DNA of 64,000 nucleotides, taken from NCBI RefSeq assembly GCF_002999335.1, contig NW_020312771.1, positions 62,001 to 126,000 of the forward strand. The letters are read 5' to 3'. The notes beneath the pieces were generated by a model, which made no database searches, was not told where the DNA came from, and was given only the letters and a program-made list of their open reading frames with translations. A program made the position numbers and the translations under genes. Source of the stretch: Cyclospora cayetanensis (lineage: Eukaryota > Apicomplexa > Conoidasida > Eucoccidiorida > Eimeriidae). The stretch's first letter is position 1. Each line of letters opens with the position of its first letter. Of this stretch, positions 1 through 11,063 are shown one piece after another.

Positions 1-538
1 TGTTGTAGAGGTCGACGGCTGCACCCAAGTGGTGCGGCAAGAGCAGGCAGCAGTAGTCCGTTGCAGCAGCCTTTCTTAGTACCTGAGTTTGCTGCAGCCG
101 CTGTATCAAAAAGTCCGAACCCTCTTCTTTCTCCTTCAACAACAACAGCCGCACCTCCTCCAGCGAGCTGAAGGAGGCCACTGGAGGGGGCTCTCCAGAT
201 GGCGTCACAAATTCTAGGGTATAACCGCAGCTCCTTGCTGCGCGGTGCATGGACAAGAGAGAGAAGAGTGACACGCCAGCTTCAGCAACAAACTCCTCTC
301 CTGTTTCGCTTGTGCGGGAGAACTGGCTCTCAGATGACAGCAGCACACACACCTTGCCCCCGGTTTGCAGGCATCCGTTGGTACTTCCAGAAGCCATCCC
401 AATGGAATGTGGTATGCCCCCTGGTACGGAACCGCGTAGGACAGTCGCAGATGTTTTCGGTGGATCTGCAGGCACCGTCCGCGGCGACTGACTGGCGGGC
501 CCCTCTGAGAGGCCTGCTCCGCTGGAGGGTACCTCCAT
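1..538 (-). CDS. partial hypothetical protein, runs off the left edge
   Basis: Reading the minus strand from an ATG at 538 there is an open frame to the window edge with no stop. It is preceded by an in-frame stop near 600. The C-terminal visible part, from about position 200 downwards, looks coding: it is rich in Leu, Glu and Lys, with a segment reading SSLEEVRLLLLKEKEEGSDF followed by a Gln/Leu helix-like stretch. The first 100 residues are low-complexity (Ser, Pro, Gly, Thr). A second ATG at 397 is an equally possible start. I recognise no family. The frame has no end inside the window, so only its 5' portion is visible. Confidence 0.4.
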   Translation of the reverse strand, partial: MEVPSSGAGLSEGPASQSPRTVPADPPKTSATVLRGSVPGGIPHSIGMASGSTNGCLQTGGKVCVLLSSESQFSRTSETGEEFVAEAGVSLFSLLSMHRAARSCGYTLEFVTPSGEPPPVASFSSLEEVRLLLLKEKEEGSDFLIQRLQQTQVLRKAAATDYCCLLLPHHLGAAVDLYN

Positions 539-2722
539 TGGACGTTTGGTGGCTTTGGAGGAAGGCGAGTCAATGCGGAGTGCTCTGGAAAGGGGAACCC
601 CTCAAAGGGGCCCCTCCTGGGAGGCCCCCAATCCGAGTGTACAAGCAACCAACGCGTGGCCTGGGAAAATAGGGAGTCTTCGTCAAAAGCATGGGAGCAA
701 CAACTCATAAAGTACCTTCAATGCACCAAAAATAGGCAAGAGGACGACCGGTATAACCACCAAGCAAGAAACTCTGGTCCTGACGGCCGCTGCGCTACCG
801 ACTCGCAGATATTGTTCTGGTGTTTATTTACCTGGAACACACGGGTATCGTGCCATCAAACAAACAGAAATCGCCATTTTAATTGCACAGTTACTATGAG
901 GAAGAGGAATCTGTGCTGAATATCGGTGGAGGACATGGAGACCAAACTTTTCTCGGCCGCAGAGTGTGTGTTGGCCTGGTGCCTGCACACGGCAGCCGCG
1001 TACGATTAGGATTCTTCATGCAAGCCCTAAATCCTATATCTCACACCGCGCGCCTTCGGCGACGCCTCTCTGAATATTCTTCTGAGAACAGTTTTTAAAT
1101 GGTGCCCTCGGTGTTGTGTAAACGAAAAAGTCGACAAAATATCATCTACCGAAAGTACGTGGAATCGCATAGATTGCCTAGCAACGTGCTTGTGTTGCAT
1201 TCGGCTGGCTTTTTAGCCAGACTTCACGAGTCCAGTACGGGCGGGCTGGAACGCCGGGTCTAGGAGGTCTAGACCAGAAGCCCCTCAATGCCTTCGAAGT
1301 ACTCTCAGTTGCTTTGCATAGCCTAGGGGCTCAGCCACCCTGTTATTACTGCAGCGTGCATACTTTACTGCTTGGCAAAGCACATGGCTTGCTTACCTCA
1401 TTCATATAGCTCAAGACGTTACTGGGACCGCTGCGTTGAATGTATCCGTAGGGTGACACATAACTTCAGGCTTGATACAAGCTTAACATATAATTTTCCA
1501 GTATTTATCGAAAGAACTCCAGCCTCTCCCTGCCCAGTGCCCCCCAGTTTCTATTGTGGCAGACGAGCAGCAAAGGTGCTAGAAGCAGCACTCTGTAACA
1601 CTTCCAGCGATCACGCCTAGTTGCACACAGTACAGCGCACATACAGTGGACACATCGTTTCGTCTTTTTGTATCGAGCTAGCAGTACTTTGGAGTAGCTA
1701 TGATATACGACCAATAAGTCAACTCTCAGTCAATTACTTCTTTATTTTGCCTAGTATGGTATTATATGGTGTAGTACACAGTGCTTAAGTGTGCTTTGGC
1801 TTGCTGCTTCACCCGCTTTTGTGGTGCAATGGTATATTAGGAGAGTTTGGCTGTAGCGGGTACAGCTACAATTTGGCACTTTTTGACGCACTAGCTTCAT
1901 TTAACAAGGATGTGGTGGAGAATCGATTATATGTTTTGTCTGCTCGTACGTCTTATTTCTTGCAAAATACCGCTGGCACAACACGAATTTTTGTGTATGT
2001 GTTTACTAGATGCAATGTGTAGCTAGTTATGAATTCCCGGAGAACTTTTGGGGTCCAGCTAAGCACTCTCTAGCTATCTCATTTCCGTCGTGTAGTCGGA
2101 TGGAAGTCCCGGTGTCCCTTTCTGCTGCCTTTGCTGCTCAGCCCTACGAATGCCCTTTTCAAAGATGGGGTAGGGGATTTCCTTGCCAGGGCGGGGGATG
2201 GCAGGAGAACCTTTTATAGTGCACTTAGTAACTTGTCCTAAGTTAGTATCGCGTTTGAAGTCAGATGCATCCCTACGGAGAACTTGATCAGAACGCAACA
2301 TTCTCTGCCTCTCTGGTTCAATGGCGCTAGCAGATGGTGGCCTAAAAACGGGTTTCCGCCCTGACGTTCCCTCTCCCTGCTATAAACTCTCTTGCTAGTG
2401 TTGGTGCAGCTTCGAAAACGACCGGCATGAGACGCCACAGGCATCTAGGTGGCTTCAAAGGACTAAAACTTTGTGCTCAATCCTGCCCAAAACCAGATTG
2501 AGACTACATATTCTAAAATTTTGGCGGTAGCTGGCGGAATCGCTGTGTTGGGCACTACGTAAATCCTCAGAGTCCGGTAACCAAACCAAGGGCTCAATGG
2601 GAAAAAGCGCTTCAGTCCACAGTGAGCCAAGGCGTTCAGGGCCCTCGCTCTGGGGCCCCTCAGCCACGGACCACAGCGAAGTGGGAAGTGGAGTCAAGAG
2701 GCCTTTCAATCCTGAAAAGGCC
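539..2722. other. intergenic stretch with no recognised gene
   Basis: Both strands hold only short open frames without recognisable motifs or splice-phase partners. The segment contains a GGGGCCCC-centred palindromic patch at about 597-640. It separates the left-edge partial gene from the 3' end of the methyltransferase gene. No RNA gene was recognised. Confidence 0.5.
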
Positions 2723-5700
2723 TCAAATCCGAATTCCTGCCTTGGTGCAGCTACGTAGCTTAGGTTTCTTGCGGGCTGTGCTGCCCCCTTTTTCCGCGAT
2801 AGACAGTGATAAGGCCTCTTTCTTATTGGGGTTCTTCCGTTTCCTAGGTCCCTTGTATCCTGTGAATGCAGCTGCTTCTACAGGTGGCACTGCCTGTGCA
2901 TGCGGGGGCCTATCTCTCTGAAGCGTTGCAAGGAAGAAGCCCCTGCACTTGTGAATCTGTGGAAAAGCCCTCACGCACAATGTTCCAAAGGAGCACAGTG
3001 CCTCGTCCAGTATCGCCGTGGGGCTCTTCCCACCGCTCTCTGTGCTGTGGCCACAGCTTGCAACTTGATACCGCAGTTCTTCAATGGCCGAAGGTAAAGG
3101 AAACCACCCCGAGTGGAGAGGAGGCTGGCAGACTCTCCAGCGAGCAGGGCTGGGCTGTTGCTGCTGCTGTTGTTGCAGACACGCTCGCAATAGAACTGCC
3201 TCATTCTCGTGTACATACAGCGAACACGTCGAGTAACACACAAGGGAGGCAGAAGGAAAGGCGGTAAGCGCATGTGAAAGCAGCTTATGCTGCAGTGCAG
3301 CCAGTCGCACAACCCTGTCTTCCTCTGCTGCTGGGGGCAGTATACTCGGGAGGGGCCCTTGCGGGCACCCCGCGGGAGGGTTCTCGAGATGGCTGCGGCT
3401 CCAGCCCTCCCAGCTACACTGCAGCAAGTCTGGCGGGTCCAAGTGGTGTTTGAGTGTCCTTATGTCGATATTTTCGGCAGCACACCCGTCATCTGTAGAT
3501 GCTGGCGCTAGCGGAAGTGCTGATTTATGCGTGGGGAGGCCACTGCCCGAGCAAGAAGGGTCCAGGATGATCTTTTGGGCGAAGCAAAACGGAGGAACCC
3601 GTCCATCAATCGTAGAGAAGTCGGCCGCTCTAACTTCCACGAGCAGGAGCGGGAGGACAGCTGCTAAGGCCGGGTAGCTCGCTGCTGCTGATGCTCCGGC
3701 GTCTGTATTCCGGGGTGCCTCACATGCTCGCGTGAAATAGAGCGGCCGCTTGGCTGCGAGCCGTGCAAGCTGCAGGAGCTTGACTTTGCTAGCTGTGCTG
3801 GTGGCGCTGCCCTCCCGATCACAATAGCCTTTGCCAGGCTGGGATCCCCTCGGGGAGGGGATCTTAGCGGCATGCCTCTCGCTGCAGCAGGGCGAAAGGT
3901 AGGGGCCCCTAAGGCCCCCCTCAGTCTGGAGTCTCCCCAGAAGCGTTGCGAGCCGTTTATGCTCCCTTTCGAGGATAACCAAGTGGCCTCGTTTTCCGAG
4001 CATTGCTGCAGCAGAAGCCACACGCAGAGCAGGACGGTATTTTTGGTGGCGGCTAGCAGCGTCCCTTGATGAATGACAGCAGGGGGGCTAACGCGCAATA
4101 CATATACGTGCTGCGGCGGGGCAGCAAAGAAGGCGGCCCTAGACAAGAGGCAAGGGGGAAGCCAAAGCCAAAGAAAAAATCAGCAGATGAGGTAAAGACG
4201 TGCCGGAGAGAGAGGTAGATGCGCAAAAGCAACGGCAACATGCCCGCCCCAACACCCATCCTCCACAAGAGAGAGAGAGCGGGGGCAGTTGCCTCCGGAC
4301 AGCCCTTAAGAACGCAAAATTTTATCGTGGATATGGATAGAAGAAACAAATGACTTAGACCCCCCAAAGACACATAACATACGCATGCACCAAAAAAACA
4401 GAGAGCAGCAGGAGAAAGCCAACCGAGAGGAAAAGACCCGGAGGGAGCAAGAGACACAGACAGGAAGCACGAGAAAGTGGTACAAACATATTCACGCTGA
4501 TGTGCGGCTCTGGGGGCTTGTAGTGGCAATTGGAGGTCCCCGCGCCTCCCTTTCTACGTAACGCGTGAGGCAGTCACTACACGCAGAAACTGCAGCGGCA
4601 CGAGCACGAGGCACAAAATAACAGCAAGAGCAACAGTACCAAGGAGGTGCAGTGTCTTGCTGCCCGGAGCGGCGCAGCCCTCGAGGATAATATCGCCCTC
4701 AACAACAGCGGCGGCAAGGGCCGCAGTGCAACTGGCTCTGTCTTGAAGAGACAGGAGGCCCATAGGAACCAGTTCGTGCAGTGTCAGGTGGTGGTGCCGA
4801 TGCTGAGCGTTTTGTTGTTGTGGCCTCTTGATTTGTGAATCCTTCACTGCCTTTTCTGTACCGTTCTGTTGCGTTGGGGTGTCCTTCCGTGGCGCTAGCT
4901 GTGGCTGCTGCAGCAGCCGTGCTGCAGCAGCAGGCAACGCCAAAGTGCACGGCAGAAGAGGGTCTTCAATAACCCACATAGAGGGTGGAAGTTGTTCCTT
5001 TAGAAGTGCGGACGCCGCTGTTAGCTCCCACAAATGCTCATTCACGCGTAAATATCTTGGAATGGCTGTTGCCGCCGCTGATCCCTCCGCTAGTTCAGAT
5101 GCCCCTGAAGCTTCGAGGCTCGCCTCTGCTGCCGAAAAGAGACGTCGCAAGAGGGACTCATGTTGTAGCAACTGCCGTTTAAGTTGCCCTCCTCCTTCAA
5201 TGCCTTTGGGAGAAAGCAGCAAATCCCGGAGCATCAGCAGCAGCATAGAGTTCCTCCATGCTCCTGATGCTCCTGGTGCGATGCCGCCTTTTGCTGGGGA
5301 AGTAGACAGAAGGTTGGCCTTGCGTAACACCTGCTCCAGCAGCGGACGCACTGCCAGCGTTTTTGAAAGCAGCGCATACACCTGAACCACAGCAGCAGCC
5401 ACAGAGACAGCACCGGCGTCAGGCAGGGCCCTGGGTGCAACAGCAGCCGCAACATGCCCCTCTAAAAAAGACAGCAGCTGCAGAGGCAGCAAGCCATGCT
5501 CGTGCAAACCTTGGCTAAGGCGTGTGGAGATGGCCGACCAGCCCCATAGAGTGCGTCTCTGAGGCCGAGACGCTTTGCATCCATCAGCTGCAGCACCGCT
5601 GCAGCCTGCCTGTACACTTCCGCCATTGGAGGTGGGCGGTGCCAAGGGGCGTGGTGCAGAAGCGACAGAAAAAAAGCCGAATATGCGCTTCCCGACCATT

Positions 5701-5798
5701 ACATAATGCCCAGTAACAGCCTCTGCAAAACAGCCTAGGTCACGACTGCAACAGGGAGAAGTAGAGCCCCCCAGCGATCCTCCAGCAAAGCCTTGCAA
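2723..5798 (-). CDS. NSUN5: NSUN5/Rcm1-type 25S/28S rRNA (cytosine-5) methyltransferase
   Basis: Two exons, complement(2723..4005, 4640..5798), give about 813 residues. Exon 1 ends CTC CTT G before GT at 4639-4638 and exon 2 begins CA ATG after a CAG acceptor. The join gives KTLHLL-AMLGKRGHLVILE, which continues the Rossmann fold. Visible landmarks are PRYLRVN before the catalytic domain, the SAM motif EGCAAPGSKTLHL, the DPSCSGSG motif IV typical of NSUN5, and the catalytic YSTCSLY motif VI. The protein ends in a Lys/Arg-rich tail like a nucleolar signal. NSUN5/Rcm1 proteins methylate one conserved cytosine of the large-subunit rRNA using S-adenosylmethionine. The protein is longer than human NSUN5 because of Ala/Gln-rich insertions, including a Gln run after motif VI. 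Start choice is uncertain: an internal ATG (MVGKRIFGFF) also fits. Confidence 0.88.
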
Positions 5799-6486
5799 GC
5801 GGATATCAAGTGCGAACTACTACGCCTTCTACATGCCGCTGTGGAGCTCTGGCAGCCTGGGATACGAGCGCTCTTAGGGGGCCCCTCGGGGGCCCCGCGT
5901 GATTCGGCGAGGGTTGGCTAGGAATGGCCTCAACACCACGAAGGGTCAGGAGGCGGGAGACGAGAGAATGGCCAAACACATGGCCCTGAGCCCTGAAAAG
6001 TGCTTTAATTTTGCGAAAAACAAATGCGACCTTGTTTTTGTTTTTCCTGCAAGGCTTCCTCCAATATTTCTCACAAGGGCCTGTTGGAGGGGGCCCATAG
6101 AGGGGCCCCGTTGAGGAGCCCCCTCGGGCCTGGTTCTCATGGGTGGGGCGATTGTCGCTATTGCACGTCTGTTAGACTGGCAGAATACGGCCGGCCCCTG
6201 CATTTTCTGTGGCTTTGGTGGCCTGGGCCCTCTCCTCGGGACGTTTTTGGTGAAGAGTTACGTTAGCGTCTCAGCATCGACGTGGACTTGAGAAGGGGAC
6301 CCTGGAGGGCACGGCTAGGGATCTGTTTAGGAGTTCGTGGGAGGAGTGTTTTCTGTCAGCAGGACTGAACGCGTAGGATAGGACCTCTCATTCGCTCTGT
6401 GGGCCGCTTCCTTCGGGGAAGGTGTGCTTTTCTCTTGAAACCTTTCAGACGCCTGTACACCACAGAGCTCAGGCGGCCTCGAGAGG
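5799..6486. other. divergent intergenic region between NSUN5-like and mtEF-G genes
   Basis: This 0.7-kb stretch lies between two genes read outwards, so it must hold both promoters. It contains GGGGCCCC-type palindromic patches at about 5875-5897 and 6088-6123. I see no open frame with recognisable content. Confidence 0.5.
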
Positions 6487-9400
6487 ATGAGGGTCTCGAT
6501 CTTCCGCACGGTGAAGCAGCCACTCACGCGGCTGCGACCATCCGCGCCGTTAAGGGGCCCCGGAGGCGTGCAGGGGGGCCCCTTCTACAGGGCCCTTAGG
6601 GCACCTGTGGCAGCCAGCGGTTTGCTCTCCGGGGGCCTCCTGCAGGCAACGCTCGCGGGGCCAGTAGGAGCACCAGCGGACCGAGAGGCCCCCTGGACTG
6701 CCTTTGTAGGGCGTTACTTCGTATCTGCATCAGGAAGCTCGGAAGGGCTCCTGTCCGACGGCGCCAAGCACAGGACGCGCAACATCGGCATCAGTGCGCA
6801 CATAGACAGCGGCAAAACAACACTCACGGAGAGGATCTTATTTTATACAGGCAAGGGTTTTCCACTTGTTTAAGGGTGCAGAGGGCACCGAAAATATTCT
6901 GGCTGAAGGGTTTTTAGCCCCCTTTGGGCAGTGTAGGCTAGGGACTATGGTGTTGGAGTACATACTATTCGGCGTGCAAAGCGCAGCGTTAAGGGTTGGG
7001 CATTTACGGACTCTCTCCGACGGCTTAGCGTGAAGGGGTATGAATGCAGTGTCTTAGGGGTGCTTCATGTATATATTAGCGTGCGTATTTGCATGTGTAT
7101 ACCTGTACGTGAATACATATGTATGTGTATACACATACATGCATGTGTATGTATGTCTATACATGTGTACGTATGTATTTTTCTGCATGTATGTGTGTAC
7201 ATCTTTATATTTAGGGCGTATTGCGGAAATCCACGAGGTCAGAGGGTCCGATGGCGTTGGGGCTAAAATGGATTCTATGGATCTCGAGCGAGAAAAGGGT
7301 GTGTCTAATCAGTTCTAGCACGATGTAGGGAAATGCCTTAAAGGGAAGCATTCTGTGCCTCTAGAGCTGTACCACTTCGTGAAATCTTAATTCGCCAAGT
7401 CCCCCGCCTAGCAGCCGCCTGCAGTGTGCATCGTGATCTTCTTCGCAGTCTTCCTGTTTTCCAGCTGGCTTCCACTGTAGCTCTTGTCTGCACCAAGAGC
7501 CCGCGGTTGATGATAGGGATCTTTAGCGGTTAAGATTTCGGATGTCTGTGTGCACGCATGTGTAGGCATAACGATTCAATCGGCCGCAAGTTACTGCACG
7601 TGGGAGCTGCAAGGGGGCCCCTCAGGATGCCCATACACCTTAAACCTCATCGACACCCCAGGCCACGTGGATTTTACCATCGAGGTGGAGAGGGCCTTGA
7701 GAGTCTTAGACGGCGCCATTTTGGTGGTTTGTGGGGTTGCAGGCATCCAGAGCCAAACCCTCACAGTCGATAGGCAAATGAAGAGGTGCATAAATAGAAG
7801 GCCTCTGCTGCTCCTCCCTTTGTGCCCCCCTGCAGCCCCGTGTTCAAAGGCCTGAAGGCTCTTCTACAAGGCCTTCAAAACGTGAAATTAGAGGGTTTAC
7901 AGCTCGCGCTTTTTGGGTGCAGGTACGGTGTTCCGCGTTTGATTTTCGTGAATAAGTTAGACCGGGATGGTGCAGACCCGTGGAGGGCCCTCGCCGGCAT
8001 TCGCAAGCAGCTTGGCGTTAATGCGCATCCAGTTCAAGTACGCCTTACGCCCTGTCCCGTGGGGTTTTGTGTGCCACGATTCTGCCTTCCAAAGCTCTGT
8101 GACTTCCCAGCGAAAGTGGAGCAGCCAGGCAACTGCGCAAATCAATACGATCATACGCACATGAGCCTTGAACGGCCACTGTTTTCTGCCTTGGGCTTTG
8201 GGGTCTGTGGCATGCGAATAGATGCCGATTGGCCTTGAGGGGAAGCACCGTGGTGTGATAGACCTGGTGGCTCTCGAGGCGGTTACCTTTAAAGGAGAGA
8301 AGGGGGAAGAGGTGCAGCGGTCTTCAGAGATTCCTGAGGGCATGCTGGAAGAGGCAAAGGCAAGAAGAAGCGAGCTGGTGGAAGCCCTCGCCGAACTGGA
8401 TGAAGAGCTTGCTGACGCCTACATACAACTCGAAGATAAAGTGTCGCCCGAGCAAATTCACAGCGCCATTAGAAGATGCACTCTCAACCACTCATTCGTG
8501 CCGCTTCTCATGGGTTCAGCAAAGGGCAACAAGGGGGTGCAGCCCCTTCTCGACGCCGTTTGCCGATACCTCCCAGCCCCTCGTAAATCCTACCACTTAG
8601 ACCTCGAACCCTACGCAAGAGACACAACCCTGTCCCCCATCAACTGTACTCTGTTTGTCACTTTAGGGACACAGATGTCTGAGCGTTTAATGGCAGCGCT
8701 GCTTTTAAAGCGTCTCGCTCTTTGTGACAATCGTATTACAGTGTATGGACGGGGTGGGGGCTGATATAGACCTACAACGAGCCGACAGTGTTTTGAGCTA
8801 TGGGTTTGCTCACAATTCAGAGGACCGAATTCAAGTGGCGAAAGACCTCGAGAAAGATGAAGAGGAAGTGGCCCTCGTGTGCGACCCCAAGAAACCGCTT
8901 GTTGCTATGGCGTTCAAAATACAAGTAAGCAGAAACTCCTGGACTCTGGCCATGGCCCTCCTGCATGCACTCTTTCACACTCTTTCTGCCCATTGTCTCC
9001 GCTGCGTTTTGAGCGTGTTTATTCTAATTTCCTGCTCTTCGTTCGGAATGCTCACTCCGTGTGTGTACTTGTTTTGTGCCTTAGGAGCTGCCCGTCGGGC
9101 AGCTTACGTATCTGCGTCTGTACCAGGGGTCCCTCCGGCGCGGTGATTCGCTACTGAATCTTAGTTCCTCGAAGAAGCAACAGGTGAAGCGTCTGCTGCT
9201 TATGCATGCAGACGAGGCCAGAGAGGTGCAGCGCGCGGAAGCTGGGGACATCATTGCCGTTGGAGGCCTGCAATGCCACTCAGGAGTGACCCTCACGGAT
9301 GGCAGGTGCCAGCTCGCCCTTAATTCCATGTACATCGCAGAACCAGTGGTGTCTCTCGCCGTCAACGTACAGAAAAAGGAGGACCAACCCAAGTTTGCAA

Positions 9401-11063
9401 AGGCCTTAAATCGCTTCCAGCGGGAAGATCCTACTTTCAAGTAATTTTGTCCACAAACTGCATAGCCTAAGGAGGCTTCTTCCCTGAGTACTGAAGAGCT
9501 TATGTGCTATTGCGCAATCTCGTGTTTCCGCTTTGGGGAGGCCTTGGTCGAGGTCTGCCGCTGCCGGAGCCACACAAAGGCGCCGTTCTCCCTTGGCCTC
9601 TCGCTCCCGTGTATTCTTTCTATCCGTCTTTGCGCCTGCTGCCTCACTTGCTGTTTCAAATGAGGGCAGCCCAAATTAGGGTCGAGGGTTTAAAATTAAG
9701 GTTGGGGATGTGTAGCCCGAGTGCTATGCTGGCAGGGTATCAACCGACCCGGAGTCTAAGGAGACTCTGATTGCTGGGATGGGAGAGCTGCATCTGCAAA
9801 TCTACTTGGAACGCATGCAAAGGGAGTACCGATTGCAGGTGGCTTCGGGGCAGCCTAAAGTGAATTACAGGGAAACCCCAACCCAAAGGGCCATCTTCGA
9901 TTACACTCACAAAAAGCAGAGCGGTGGCGCTGGTCAGTTTGGTAGAGTCATTGGGTATTTTGAGCCTATCAAACAAGGAGATGAAGTCGACGCTAGCGCC
10001 CCCAACATCTTTGTCAATGAGCTGGTAAACCCACGAACGATTAAGTTCAGTGTCTCTATTCGGGAGTATGCGCCCGTGATGGAGTGCACACCGCCCCAGG
10101 CTAGTGCTGCTGCGAAGGGCGCTGCTTGTTGATACTTGCCTCGCAGCAAATCAATAGCGGTTATGCTGTGTCCTCTCCATATTTTTATTACACAAAGTGC
10201 GCAAACATTTCAGAATGCCCTCTTTGGCTTGCACGAAGCTACTGAGTTGCGGCTTTTTTTGGTGCCTTGCAGGTGGGGAATGACATTCCTCCCAATTTTA
10301 TCTCCTCCATCGAGAGAGGGTTCTTAGAGGAGGCGCGGCGGGGCCCCCTGACGGGAGCCCCCATGGTCAACACGCGCTTTGTATTGCAAGGAGGGAAGGC
10401 CCACGACGTCGACTCGAGTGATATTGCCTTCCGGCTGGCTGCCGCGGGAGCCTTGAGGTGGGATACCGTTAGAGGACGGCTTTTTTTGTACTTTTCGGAA
10501 CTTCGCTGTTGAGCTGCACAAAAGGCTGTGCGCGCCTGCTGGCGTAGATGCACCCCGCATCTGGACACAGCGGCAGCGATGGTACAAGAAGATGCAAGCG
10601 CAAGACTGCGCCACGAAGGAGAAACGCTGTGCTTTCCTGTTTGTTCTAGGTGCGAGAGCTAGCCCAGAGCCCCTGCGTTTAATTGTTGTAGGTGTTGGCT
10701 GCGACCGACGGTCTGTGGATGCGCTTCAGGTCTTTTTACGACGAAGCGTTCCCGGTGGTGCTGGAGCCTTTGATGTCTGTGGAGGTTTCGGTTCCGCGAG
10801 AGATGCAGGCTGCTGGCTTGGCGCTTCTGAACAGGAGGCAGGGAAATGTCTCTGACTGCTCTCTAGAGGGAGAGACGGTGGTCATTTCAGCCGAGGTGCC
10901 GCTACGCTTTATGTTTGGATTCATTTCGGACTTAAGGGCTCAGACTCAGGGGCAGGGGGAGTTCAGTATGACCTTCAAGAGGTACCAGCCAATGCAGCAG
11001 GGAGACCAGGATGCTGTCGTCAAGCAGTTGCAGCGGGAAAGGCAGCAGAAGCGGAACAACTAG
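6487..11063 (+). CDS. GFM1: mitochondrial elongation factor G (EF-G1)
   Basis: Exons: 6487..6850, 7215..7298, 7566..7785, 7923..8037, 8222..about 8582 or 8656, 8742..8924, 9085..9440, 9736..10024, 10273..10457 and 10730..11063. EF-G1 moves tRNA and mRNA through the ribosome using GTP. G-domain motifs are all visible: [34 protein letters not shown] and GSAKGNKG. Domain IV holds [16 protein letters not shown]. The segment [16 protein letters not shown] before the G2 motif is the mitochondrial EF-G1 form, not the chloroplast form. About 80 N-terminal residues, rich in Arg/Gly/Pro, form a likely import presequence. Intron 1 starts with GC rather than GT. The exon 5 to 6 join is not settled: the good donor at 8583 gives the wrong phase, and the only in-phase donor (GTCACT at 8657) is weak. 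The stop is TAG. Confidence 0.9.
7060..7212. repeat. GTATGT/ATACAT alternating repeat in EF-G intron 1
   Basis: A stretch of GTATGT, GTGTAT and ACATAC units, imperfectly repeated, fills the 3' half of the first intron of the EF-G gene and runs almost to the acceptor at 7213-7214. It is alternating purine-pyrimidine DNA. Confidence 0.8.

Noticed and set aside
2074..2301. Minus-strand 75-codon frame rich in Lys/Arg/Gln upstream of the left-edge gene
   Set aside because: It looks slightly coding-like, but no family match, splice partner or neighbouring motif supports it.
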